A stretch of 64,000 nt of DNA from Rhodoferax sp. BLA1 (GTDB lineage: Bacteria > Pseudomonadota > Gammaproteobacteria > Burkholderiales > Burkholderiaceae_C). How positions within the stretch are numbered: position 1 is the stretch's first letter; each line of letters starts with the position of its first letter. Of the stretch, positions 26,912 through 34,679 are shown in pieces. The notes below the pieces were generated by a model that saw only the letters and a program-made list of their open reading frames with translations, ran no database searches and was not told the DNA's origin. The position numbers and the translations under genes are program-made. The stretch lies in assembly GCF_013416775.1 (NCBI RefSeq), contig NZ_SZVI01000002.1, positions 24,476 to 88,475 of the forward strand. The letters run 5' to 3'.

Positions 26912-27393
26912 AATGGGTGTGCGAGCTGTATTGCGATTGAGTGGCCGCGACATGCAAACATCGTCAAGATGGCCGCACCGGCTTTGCCCTGCGCTTGGTC
27001 GCCAACAACGGCGACTCGCCATACCTGGGCGCAGCAAACTTTTGCGGCGGCGTGGGTTTCGCGACGCCGACCTCTATGGTCAGTGCCTTGATGTCAGGCA
27101 CCGGTATGCTGATGTGCTGATTCAGGCGGTTCAGTCCATCGTTCCAGTGCCACAGCATGCGTGCGCCAACCGGGTCGAAACCGGGGGTGTGCTTAATGTG
27201 CTGGATGATCTCAGGAATGGTGGATGCCACCGCTGTGCTGACCGTTCAATGAGTTCACGCTGGCGGGGTGGGTCGATGCCCAGAAATACCTGCAGCCGCC
27301 GCCTTGCGCTCCCGCCCGCGCACCGTGTGCCTTTGTTCTTCTTTCAAGGGACCCTGATAGGTGACAGCGAACAGGTGTGTGCGGCCTGGGTGC
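26912..27393. pseudogene. Gene debris at the right edge of the island
   Basis: No intact gene. Two protein-like fragments overlap on opposite strands: a plus-strand frame around 26953-27119 ending in MLMC-stop, and a minus-strand frame at 26964-27230 with apparent frameshifted continuation upstream to about 27300 (segment LQVFLGIDPPRQRELIERS). I cannot name either. GC returns to the local high value here. The most likely reading is a native gene broken when the island was inserted or rearranged. Confidence 0.4.
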
Positions 27394-28443
27394 TTATTTC
27401 TTGGTGTAAATCTGATCAAAACTGCCGCCATCGGCAAAGTGCTCCTTGTCCGCCTTGGCCCAGCCACCAAAGGCCTGGTCAATCGTGAACAGGTTGAGTT
27501 TGGCAAACTGGTGCGCGTATTTGGCTTTGGCTTTTTCCGACACGGCCGGGCGGTAGAAATTCTTGCCCGCGATGTCCTGGCCCTCTTCGGTGTACAGGTA
27601 CTCCAGATAGGCCTGCGCCACGGCACGGGTGCCCTTCTTGTCCACGTTTTTATCGACCACCGCCACGGCAGGCTCGGCCAAGATGCTCAAAGACGGTGCC
27701 ACGATGTCAAACTTTGAGCCGAATTCCTTTTCCAGCAGGTAGGCTTCGTTTTCCCAGGCGATCAACACGTCGCCCTGGCCACGCTGTGCAAAGGTGATGG
27801 TGGAACCACGCGCACCGGTGTCCAGAATAGGCACATTGGCAAATAACTTGGCGACAAATTCCTTGGCCTTGGCGTCACCGCCGTATTTGCGTTTGGCAAA
27901 CTCCCAGGCCGCCAGGTAGTTCCAGCGGGCACCACCGGACGTCTTGGGGTTGGGCGTGATCACGCTGATACCGGGTTTGATCAGGTCATCCCAATCCTTG
28001 ATGCCTTTGGGGTTGCCCTGGCGCACCGCCAGCACGATGGTCGATGTGTAGGGTGAGGAGTTGTGCGGCAGCTTCTTTTGCCAGTCTGCCGCCAGCCAGC
28101 CACCATGTTTGACCAGTGCGTCGGTGTCACCGGCCAGTGCCAGGGTGGCCACATCAGCGTCCAGGCCGTCGATGATGGAACGCGCTTGCTTGCCCGAACC
28201 ACCGTGGGATTGTTTGATGGTCACGTCCTGGCCGGCCTTGGCTTTCCAGTACTTGGCAAACGCGGCATTGAACTCGACATAAAGTTCACGTGTGGGGTCG
28301 TAAGAGACGTTGAGCAGGGTGACGGCTTGCTGCGCCTGGGCAACCAGACTGCCTGTGACCAGGACGGCCGCAGCGGCAAGATTAAAAATACGGCGGGAAA
28401 TGGGTCGGGAGATGTGTCGAGAAAAGCGGAGACTTGGGTTCAC
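27394..28443 (-). CDS. Second sulfate/thiosulfate-binding protein
   Basis: A 349-residue periplasmic binding protein, paralogue of sbp. The twin-Arg-free but Arg-rich leader ([11 protein letters not shown]) precedes a hydrophobic core and cleavage near AQAQ/QAV. Hallmarks: [30 protein letters not shown], and [16 protein letters not shown]; the WNYLAAW form is seen in CysP/Sbp-type thiosulfate or sulfate binders. GTG 28443 has AGGA 7 bases upstream; the ATG at 28464 has no such site. It stands alone without permease genes, so it presumably feeds CysTWA at a distance, broadening substrate range. Confidence 0.88.
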   Translation of the reverse strand: MNPSLRFSRHISRPISRRIFNLAAAAVLVTGSLVAQAQQAVTLLNVSYDPTRELYVEFNAAFAKYWKAKAGQDVTIKQSHGGSGKQARSIIDGLDADVATLALAGDTDALVKHGGWLAADWQKKLPHNSSPYTSTIVLAVRQGNPKGIKDWDDLIKPGISVITPNPKTSGGARWNYLAAWEFAKRKYGGDAKAKEFVAKLFANVPILDTGARGSTITFAQRGQGDVLIAWENEAYLLEKEFGSKFDIVAPSLSILAEPAVAVVDKNVDKKGTRAVAQAYLEYLYTEEGQDIAGKNFYRPAVSEKAKAKYAHQFAKLNLFTIDQAFGGWAKADKEHFADGGSFDQIYTKK

Positions 28444-28587
28444 GGTGGGATCCTCAGAAAACATTGCGTTGATGCAATGAGGCGGATTCTGGGAGACAAC
28501 CGTTCAAACTGGAACTACTGAATTCTCATTTCCTAATTACAAAATCATCTACCCTGAAGCCACCTGAACCCGAGGTGCTGGCGCCGC

Positions 28588-29031
28588 TCAACCCAGGGCG
28601 TCATTCACCTGTTCGTTGAATTCAGCCAGGTTGACGGCAGCGTGGACCTCGCGCGGCAGCGCGTCACGCAGGCAGAACACACCCAGGATCTTGTGACCGT
28701 CGGTACTGACCACCGGCAGGTGCCTAAAACCACGCTCAATCATCATCAGCACCGCGTCGGCCACCTTGGTTTCGGGGTTGACGCAGTGCGGGCTGCGGGT
28801 CATGACCTCGGCCACGGTGGTGCGGCTCGGGTCGACGGTCTTGGCCAGCACCCGGTTGATCATGTCGCGTTCGGTCACGATACCCAGCATGGTCTTGTTG
28901 GTGTCAATCACCAGCACACTGCTGCTGTTGGTGCGCATCATCACGCAGGCCGCCGCATGCACCGTGGCCGTTGGCAAAACACTGATGACGTGGCGTTGCG
29001 CCATCGATTGGGAAACAGTGCGTTCGGGCAT
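28588..29031 (-). CDS. Two-CBS-domain protein
   Basis: 147 residues consisting of two CBS motifs (about 8-65 and 73-130; VLVIDTNKTMLGIVTERDMINR and LPVVSTDGHKILGVFCLRDAL). CBS pairs bind adenine nucleotides and regulate partner proteins. As a stand-alone protein 68 bases downstream of the 2-oxoacid oxidoreductase beta subunit on the same strand, it may tune that enzyme to energy state, but this is only positional. Confidence 0.88.
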   Translation of the reverse strand: MPERTVSQSMAQRHVISVLPTATVHAAACVMMRTNSSSVLVIDTNKTMLGIVTERDMINRVLAKTVDPSRTTVAEVMTRSPHCVNPETKVADAVLMMIERGFRHLPVVSTDGHKILGVFCLRDALPREVHAAVNLAEFNEQVNDALG

Positions 29032-29098
29032 GGTGAGGGCTCCTTGTGACGGCTGGATGGGTGGGATGTTGAAGAGGCTGGGATGTGGGGGTCTGTGT

Positions 29099-30154
29099 TT
29101 AACGCAGTGCGGCGTTGATCTTGTCGAGCGCTTTTTGGCCCGGGTTGAGCTGGGCCGCGTTCAGGGTGTTGAGGGGCTGGGCCGTGGTGTTGAGCGCGGT
29201 GTGTAAATCGGTAGCCAGCGGGTCGATGTAGAGCAGGCCGGTCAAAATTTCGCCCAGGGCTGCATGGGTCTGCATGTAGCTCATGGCGGCGTACCGGTCG
29301 GTCGGGTCGTAGTCGGTGTGCAACTTGCGCAGGCGCAGCAGGCTGCCGTCGTGTTGTTCCACTTCCACCAGTGCGCCGGGTGGGTAGTCGGTCGTGATTT
29401 CTTGGCCTGGCTCCATGAAGTCAATGCGGCTCACGGCCTCGTTGTGCTGGCGCACATAGTCGTAACTCTTGGTGCTGCCGCTGTGGTTGTTGAAGGTCAC
29501 GCAAGGGCTGATGACGTCGATAAAAGCAGCGCCACCGTGTTCCATGGCGCCTTTGATCAGGGGCACCAGCTGCGCCTTGTCACCCGAGAAACTGCGCGCC
29601 ACATAGGTGGCGCCCAGCTGCAGGGCAATGCCCACCAGGTCCACCGGGCTTTCGCTGTTGACAACACCTTTCTTGCTCTTGGAGCCGCGGTCGGCGGTGG
29701 CCGAGAACTGACCCTTGGTCAGGCCATAAACACCATTGTTTTCAACGATGTAGGCCATGCGTACACCACGGCGCATGGCATTGGCAAACTGCCCCAGGCC
29801 AATCGAGGCCGAGTCACCGTCACCCGACACGCCCAGGTACAACAACTCGCGGTTGGCCAGGTTGGCGCCGGTGAGCACACTGGGCATGCGCCCATGCACC
29901 GTGTTGAAGCCGTGTGAGGCACCCAAAAAGTAGTCCGGCGTTTTGGAGCTGCAGCCAATGCCCGAGAGTTTGGCGACGCGGTGTGGCTCAATGTTGAGGT
30001 CCCAGCAGGCCTGGATGATGGCCGCCGAGATCGAGTCGTGACCACAACCAGCGCACAGGGTCGAGATGCGGCCCTCGTAGTCACGCCGGGTGTAGCCAAC
30101 CTGGTTGGTGTGCAGCGTGGGGTGATGCAGCCGGGGTTTGGCAATAAAGGTCAT
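29099..30154 (-). CDS. 2-oxoacid:ferredoxin oxidoreductase beta subunit
   Basis: A 351-residue thiamine-diphosphate subunit. CAGCGHDSISAAI, GIGCSSKTP, VSGDGDSASIG and ENNGVYGLTKGQ form the TPP/Mg site shared by 2-oxoglutarate and pyruvate ferredoxin oxidoreductases. Together with the alpha subunit it oxidatively decarboxylates a 2-oxoacid to acyl-CoA, or runs in reverse with reduced ferredoxin. No extra ferredoxin domain is present, so electrons must go to another subunit, plausibly the upstream FeS/FAD protein. The ATG overlaps the alpha stop by four bases. Confidence 0.9.
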   Translation of the reverse strand: MTFIAKPRLHHPTLHTNQVGYTRRDYEGRISTLCAGCGHDSISAAIIQACWDLNIEPHRVAKLSGIGCSSKTPDYFLGASHGFNTVHGRMPSVLTGANLANRELLYLGVSGDGDSASIGLGQFANAMRRGVRMAYIVENNGVYGLTKGQFSATADRGSKSKKGVVNSESPVDLVGIALQLGATYVARSFSGDKAQLVPLIKGAMEHGGAAFIDVISPCVTFNNHSGSTKSYDYVRQHNEAVSRIDFMEPGQEITTDYPPGALVEVEQHDGSLLRLRKLHTDYDPTDRYAAMSYMQTHAALGEILTGLLYIDPLATDLHTALNTTAQPLNTLNAAQLNPGQKALDKINAALR

Positions 30155-31965
30155 ACAAGCTCCTTGGCCACGCTGTCGTGGATGGTCCGGATGATGAAGC
30201 GTGCGGTGATCGGTGTTCCGTCGTAATGCAGCACCCGGACCAGCTTGGCCGGGTTGATTTCCAGCTCGTTGATCAGCAGGGTGCGCATCTGGCCGTCACG
30301 GTTCTGTTCGGCCACAAACACCTTGTCATGGGCCGCAATGAACTCGGAGACCGAGTCCGGGAACGGAAAGGCGCACAGGCGCATGGCGTCCACGTAGACA
30401 CCGTTGCGCTCCAGCACGTCGAGCGCCTCGCGCATGGCCGGGCTGGTGGAGCCGTAGTAGATGACACCCAGCCGGGTGGGCTGTTGCGCTGGTCGAAACA
30501 CCGGCTGTGGCACCAGGGTGGCGGCGGTGATGAACTTGCGCAGCAAGCGCTCCATGTTGTAGATGTAGTCGGGACCGGCTTCCGAGTACATGGCTTGCGG
30601 GTTGCGTGAGGTACCGCGTGTGAAAAATGCCCCCTTGCTGGGGTGGGTGCCGGGCAAGGTGCGCCAGGGGATGCCGTCGCCGTCCACATCGCGGTAACGG
30701 CCAAAGGGTTTGCCCGCTTCGAGCTCTTCGGCACTCATGATCTTGCCGCGGTCATAGGCTTGGGTATCGTCCCAGACGAAGGGTTTGCACAGGCGCTGGT
30801 TCATGCCAATGTCCAGGTCGGACATGACAAAAATGGGCGTCTGCAGGCGCTCGGCCAGGTCCAACGCGGCTGCGCTGTGGGTGAAACACTCGTGCGGGTC
30901 CTGCGGGAATAACAACACGTGTTTGGTGTCGCCATGAGAGGCGTAGGCACAACTGAGCAAATCAGACTGCTGGGTGCGCGTGGGCATGCCGGTGCTGGGG
31001 CCACCCCGTTGTACGTTGATGATGGTCACCGGGATCTCGGCAAAGTAGGCCAGACCGATGAACTCGGTCATCAGCGACACACCGGGGCCCGAGGTGGCGG
31101 TGAAGGCCCGCGCGCCGTTCCAGCCAGCGCCCACCACCATGCCAATCGAGGCCAGTTCATCCTCAGCCTGGACGATGGCGAACTTGTGCTGGCCGGTGTC
31201 CGGGTCCACCCGGAACTTGCTGCAATACTTCTGGAACGCCTCGGGCACCGAAGTCGATGGTGTGATCGGGTACCAGGCGGCCACGGTGGCGCCGCCGTAC
31301 ACCAGGCCCAGCCCGGCTGCGCTGTTGCCATCGGTGAAGATCTGGTCACCCACGTTGTCAGCGCGTTGCACCCGAATGCCCAGCGGCGCCTGCAGGTGCG
31401 CCTTGACGTAGTTGCGGCCCAGATGCAGGGCCTGCACATTGGATTCGAGCAGGCGCTCCTTGCCCTTGTACTGTTCGGCGAACAGTTTCTCGAAAACTTC
31501 CGCTTCGACATCCAGCAGCACCGAGAGGGCACCCACATAAATGATGTTCTTGAACAGCTGGCGCTGGCGTGGCTCGCTGTAGGCCTCGTTGGCGATGTCG
31601 GTCAGCGGCACGCCGATGGTGAAAACGTCGTCGCGGAACTTGCTGGCGGGCAGGGGGCGGGTGCTGTCGTAGAACAAATAACCACCGGTCTCGACCTCGG
31701 CCACATCGGCGTCCCAGGTCTGCGGGTTCATGGCCACCATCATGTCGACGCCACCACGGCGGCCGTGGTAACCCTTTTCACAGACGCGGGCCTCGTACCA
31801 AGTCGGCATGCCCTGGATGTTGCTCGGGAAGATGTTGCGCGGACTCACCGGCACACCCATGCGCATCACCGCCTTGGCAAATAACTCGTTGGCCGAAGCC
31901 GAACCCGAGCCGTTGACGTTGGCAAACTTGATGACGAAGTCGTTGATGGCTTCAATACGTTTCAT
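30151..31965 (-). CDS. 2-oxoacid:ferredoxin oxidoreductase gamma-alpha fusion subunit
   Basis: 604 residues: gamma domain (about 1-190; NGSGSASANELFAKAVMRMG, GRRGGVDMMVAMN) fused to the alpha pyrimidine-binding domain (about 210-440; GGATVAAWYPITPSTSVPEAF, NVQRGGPSTGMPTRTQQSDL) and a C-terminal domain II with FVAEQNRDGQMRTLL. The layout is that of two-subunit KorAB-type enzymes. The start at 31965 matches the gamma domain; the longer frame to 32109 overlaps the upstream gene. Substrate (2-oxoglutarate, pyruvate or branched 2-oxoacids) cannot be read from motifs alone. Confidence 0.9.
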   Translation of the reverse strand: MKRIEAINDFVIKFANVNGSGSASANELFAKAVMRMGVPVSPRNIFPSNIQGMPTWYEARVCEKGYHGRRGGVDMMVAMNPQTWDADVAEVETGGYLFYDSTRPLPASKFRDDVFTIGVPLTDIANEAYSEPRQRQLFKNIIYVGALSVLLDVEAEVFEKLFAEQYKGKERLLESNVQALHLGRNYVKAHLQAPLGIRVQRADNVGDQIFTDGNSAAGLGLVYGGATVAAWYPITPSTSVPEAFQKYCSKFRVDPDTGQHKFAIVQAEDELASIGMVVGAGWNGARAFTATSGPGVSLMTEFIGLAYFAEIPVTIINVQRGGPSTGMPTRTQQSDLLSCAYASHGDTKHVLLFPQDPHECFTHSAAALDLAERLQTPIFVMSDLDIGMNQRLCKPFVWDDTQAYDRGKIMSAEELEAGKPFGRYRDVDGDGIPWRTLPGTHPSKGAFFTRGTSRNPQAMYSEAGPDYIYNMERLLRKFITAATLVPQPVFRPAQQPTRLGVIYYGSTSPAMREALDVLERNGVYVDAMRLCAFPFPDSVSEFIAAHDKVFVAEQNRDGQMRTLLINELEINPAKLVRVLHYDGTPITARFIIRTIHDSVAKELV

Positions 31966-33803
31966 GCTGTTTCCTTGGCGGCGCTGGTCGAGGGCTTTGG
32001 CTTGCTGTCTCGACAGTGCGGCCCCGCTTGGGTGGTGTTGAGCAAAAACTTCTGCATGTCCCAAGCCCCGGTGGGGCAGCGTTCGGCGCACAGGCCGCAG
32101 TGCAGGCAAACGTCTTCGTCCTTGACCAAAATGCGCCCGGTCTTGAGTTCGGCCGAGACATACAGCGCCTGCGCCGTGTGCCGTGCCGGGGCCTTGAGCC
32201 GGGTGCGTAATTCGGCTTCGTCACCGTTGGTCGTGAAGCTGATGCAGTCCATCGGGCAGATGTCCACACAGGCGTCGCACTCAATGCAGGTGCCCCGGTT
32301 GAACACCGTCTGGACGTCGCAATTCAGGCAGCGGCTGGCTTCCTTGAAAGCGGTGGCGGCATCAAAACCCAGCTCCACCTCCAGTTTGATGCTGGACAGG
32401 GCCACGTCGGCCTTGGCCCAGGGCACGGCAAAACGTGTGTCGTTGGACACATCGTTGTGGTAACTCCACTCATGGATGCCCATTTTTTGCGACAACAAAT
32501 GGGTTCGGGGTGGTGGACGACGGGTCACGTCCTCACCGTTGAGCAGCCGGTCGATCGACACCGCTGCCTCGTGGCCGTGGGCCACGGCGGTGATGATGTT
32601 CTTGGGGCCATAAGCCGCATCCCCGCCAAAAAACACCTTGGGCAGGGTCGACTGAAAGGTGCCTTCACCGAGCACCGGCAAACCCCATTTGTCAAAGGCG
32701 ATGCGGCAGTCAGCCTCGATCCAGGGGAAGGCGTTTTCCTGGCCAATCGCCACCAGCACGGTGTCACATTCCAGCCGCACATCGGGCTCACCGGTGGGCA
32801 CCAGGCTGCGCCGGCCTTTGGCGTCGTACTCGGCGCGCACGATCTCAAAGGTCATGGCAGTGAGCTTGCCATTCACGTGCTCCACCGACTTGGGCACGTG
32901 GTAGTTCAGGATCGGGATGCCTTCGTGCTGCGCATCTTCCTTTTCCCAGGGTGATGCTTTCATCTCCTCAAAGCCGCTGCGCACCACCACCTTGACATCC
33001 TTGCCACCCAGGCGCCGGGCCGAGCGGCAGCAGTCCATCGCGGTGTTGCCACCCCCCAGCACAATCACGCGTTCACCCACGGTCGTGATGTGGCCAAACG
33101 AGACATTGGCCAGCCACTCGATGCCGATGTGGATGTGGTCTGCGGCCTCCTGGCGGCCCGGCACATCAAGCTCGCGCCCGCGCGGTGCACCACAGCCCAC
33201 AAAGATCGCATCAAAGTTCTGCGCCAGCAAGGCCCGCATCGAGTCGACGCGTTCCCCGCCACGAAACTTCACCCCCATGTTCAGGATATAGCCGGTTTCC
33301 TCGTCAATCACCGACTCGGGCAAGCGAAAACGCGGGATTTGCGAGCGCATGAATCCACCGGCCTTGGCTTCGCTGTCAAACACGGTGACCTCGTAACCCA
33401 GCGGCGCCAGGTCACGCGCCACCGTCAGTGAAGACGGCCCGGCACCCACGCAGGCGATGCGTTTGCCGTTGAACGGTGCAACCGTCGGCATGCGCGCCGA
33501 AACATCGTCCTTGTGGTCGGCGGCTACCCGTTTGAGCCGGCAGATCGCCACCGGCTCGGGTTTGCTGCCGTTGTTTTCCTCGACCCGACCCCGGCGACAG
33601 GCGGGCTCGCACGGGCGGTCGCAAGTGCGGCCCAGAATGCCCGGAAACACGTTGGACACCCAGTTGACCATGTAGGCGTCGCTGTAGCGGCCCTGACCAA
33701 TCAGTCGGATGTATTCGGGTACCGGGGTGTGGGCCGGACAGGCCCATTGGCAATCCACGACCTTGTGGAAATAGGCCGGGTTGGAGGTGTTGGTGGCTTG
33801 CAA
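31962..33803 (-). CDS. FAD/4Fe-4S oxidoreductase (GltD-like), electron partner of the 2-oxoacid oxidoreductase
   Basis: 613 residues. An N-terminal GltD-type FeS region (CQWACPAHTPVPEYI, CDRPCEPACRRG), two dinucleotide-binding folds (GAGPSSLTVARDL for FAD, LGGGNTAMDCCRSARRLG for NAD(P)H) and GGDAAYGPKNIITAVAHGHEAA are followed by a C-terminal pair of 4Fe-4S clusters (CIECDACVDICPMDC, CLHCGLCAERCPTG). The likely start is TTG 33801-33803: AAGGAG lies 7 bases upstream and the first family motif follows. It overlaps the alpha subunit gene by four bases. The protein probably shuttles electrons between NAD(P)H and the ferredoxin-level site of the oxidoreductase. Confidence 0.88.
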   Translation of the reverse strand: MQATNTSNPAYFHKVVDCQWACPAHTPVPEYIRLIGQGRYSDAYMVNWVSNVFPGILGRTCDRPCEPACRRGRVEENNGSKPEPVAICRLKRVAADHKDDVSARMPTVAPFNGKRIACVGAGPSSLTVARDLAPLGYEVTVFDSEAKAGGFMRSQIPRFRLPESVIDEETGYILNMGVKFRGGERVDSMRALLAQNFDAIFVGCGAPRGRELDVPGRQEAADHIHIGIEWLANVSFGHITTVGERVIVLGGGNTAMDCCRSARRLGGKDVKVVVRSGFEEMKASPWEKEDAQHEGIPILNYHVPKSVEHVNGKLTAMTFEIVRAEYDAKGRRSLVPTGEPDVRLECDTVLVAIGQENAFPWIEADCRIAFDKWGLPVLGEGTFQSTLPKVFFGGDAAYGPKNIITAVAHGHEAAVSIDRLLNGEDVTRRPPPRTHLLSQKMGIHEWSYHNDVSNDTRFAVPWAKADVALSSIKLEVELGFDAATAFKEASRCLNCDVQTVFNRGTCIECDACVDICPMDCISFTTNGDEAELRTRLKAPARHTAQALYVSAELKTGRILVKDEDVCLHCGLCAERCPTGAWDMQKFLLNTTQAGPHCRDSKPKPSTSAAKETA

Positions 33804-33911
33804 AGTTGTCTCCTTGCCCTGTCTGCGGGTGGGGCACCCTGCCACAGGTGAGCGCATGGTACGCCAAGGTTTTTTCCGTGTTCAGGCCTTGTTGGGCAAT
33901 CTGCAATGACG

Positions 33912-33925
33912 CTGATCTAGATCAA
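33912..33925. promoter_or_regulatory. FNR/ANR-type site between divergent operons
   Basis: CTGATCTAGATCAA differs from the FNR consensus TTGAT-N4-ATCAA at one position. It lies 109 bases upstream of the oxidoreductase operon start and 99 bases upstream of the hemerythrin ATG, so it could control either or both in response to oxygen. The position relative to a transcription start is not known. Confidence 0.6.
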
Positions 33926-34023
33926 ATGACAACGGGGCTGTAAATCAGCGAAACTCAAAGCGTCGTTGAAGCTACAGGCCTGTCGCCCACATCAACAACG
34001 ACATTCATTTTCAGGAGTGAGTG

Positions 34024-34539
34024 ATGAAGCCAGTTCCCCAAGCCGACCGTTTTCAAGCGCTGGATGACTGCCACCAGCAGATCCACGAACATCTGGCCCA
34101 GCTGACCAGTGTTCTGGAACAAATTCAAGCGGGTGCGGACGAGGCACAGTACCGCGAGCCAGTGCGGGTGATTGAGGCCTTTTTCTCGGCCACAGCGCGC
34201 CAGCACCATGCCGAGGAAGAGAAGAATATTTTCCCCAAGCTGCTGGCCAGCGACAACGCCCAGCTGGTGCAGGCGGTGCGCACGCTACAGCAAGACCACG
34301 GCTGGATCGAACAAAACTGGCTGGAGCTGGCGCCCATGTTGCGCGCCATTGCCAACGGTGAAGACTGGGTCGACATGGCCGAGCTGCAGCACAACGTCGA
34401 GGTGTTTCTGGCCCTGTTGCACGACCACATCGTGCTCGAAGAAACCCTGATCTACCCGGAAGCCAAAGGCCAGTTTGCCGATGAACTGGCGGCCCGTGAG
34501 AAACGCCTGGTGGAACAGCCTGATTTGTACAAGAAATAA
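34024..34539 (+). CDS. Hemerythrin-domain protein
   Basis: A 171-residue four-helix hemerythrin-like protein with the di-iron ligand pattern: His in DDCHQQIHEHL, HHAEEEKNIFP, QQDHGWIEQNW, and HDHIVLEETLIYP. It would bind oxygen or NO, or store/repair iron centres. ATG 34024 follows AGGAG by 6 bases; GTG 34021 is too close. It is divergent from an oxygen-sensitive FeS oxidoreductase operon across an FNR-type site, which suggests oxygen sensing, scavenging or cluster protection. Confidence 0.9.
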   Translation: MKPVPQADRFQALDDCHQQIHEHLAQLTSVLEQIQAGADEAQYREPVRVIEAFFSATARQHHAEEEKNIFPKLLASDNAQLVQAVRTLQQDHGWIEQNWLELAPMLRAIANGEDWVDMAELQHNVEVFLALLHDHIVLEETLIYPEAKGQFADELAAREKRLVEQPDLYKK

Positions 34540-34540
34540 C

Positions 34541-34588
34541 ACTGTAGCCCTTATATTAAAAGGGCATATAGCTATTTTAATAGTAGCA
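34541..34588 (+). repeat. Interspersed palindrome copy 5
   Basis: CTGTAGCCCTTAT, loop, AAAAGGGCATATAGCTAT, TTTAATAGTAGC. It begins two bases after the hemerythrin stop. Confidence 0.75.
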
Positions 34589-34599
34589 ACACAATAGCG

Positions 34600-34616
34600 C
34601 TGCCGCCTTGCGGCAG
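34600..34616. terminator. GC stem-loop between hemerythrin and malic enzyme
   Basis: CTGCCGC (34600-34606), loop CTT, GCGGCAG (34610-34616). A perfect 7-base stem without a U-tract, after the hemerythrin gene; it could end that transcript or lie in the maeA leader. Confidence 0.4.
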
Positions 34617-34679
34617 GCGCACAATGCACCGGCCATGAGTGCTTCATGGCACTGACAACACTATCCGAGGATGTCCCCC

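Noticed and set aside
26964..27230. An 88-codon minus-strand gene
   Set aside because: No start signal, overlaps another protein-like frame, apparent frameshift upstream; kept only as debris.
30919..31884. A 321-codon plus-strand frame opposite the oxidoreductase alpha subunit
   Set aside because: Shadow of the real minus-strand gene; amino-acid composition (His, Gly, Val, Gln) is that of an antisense frame.
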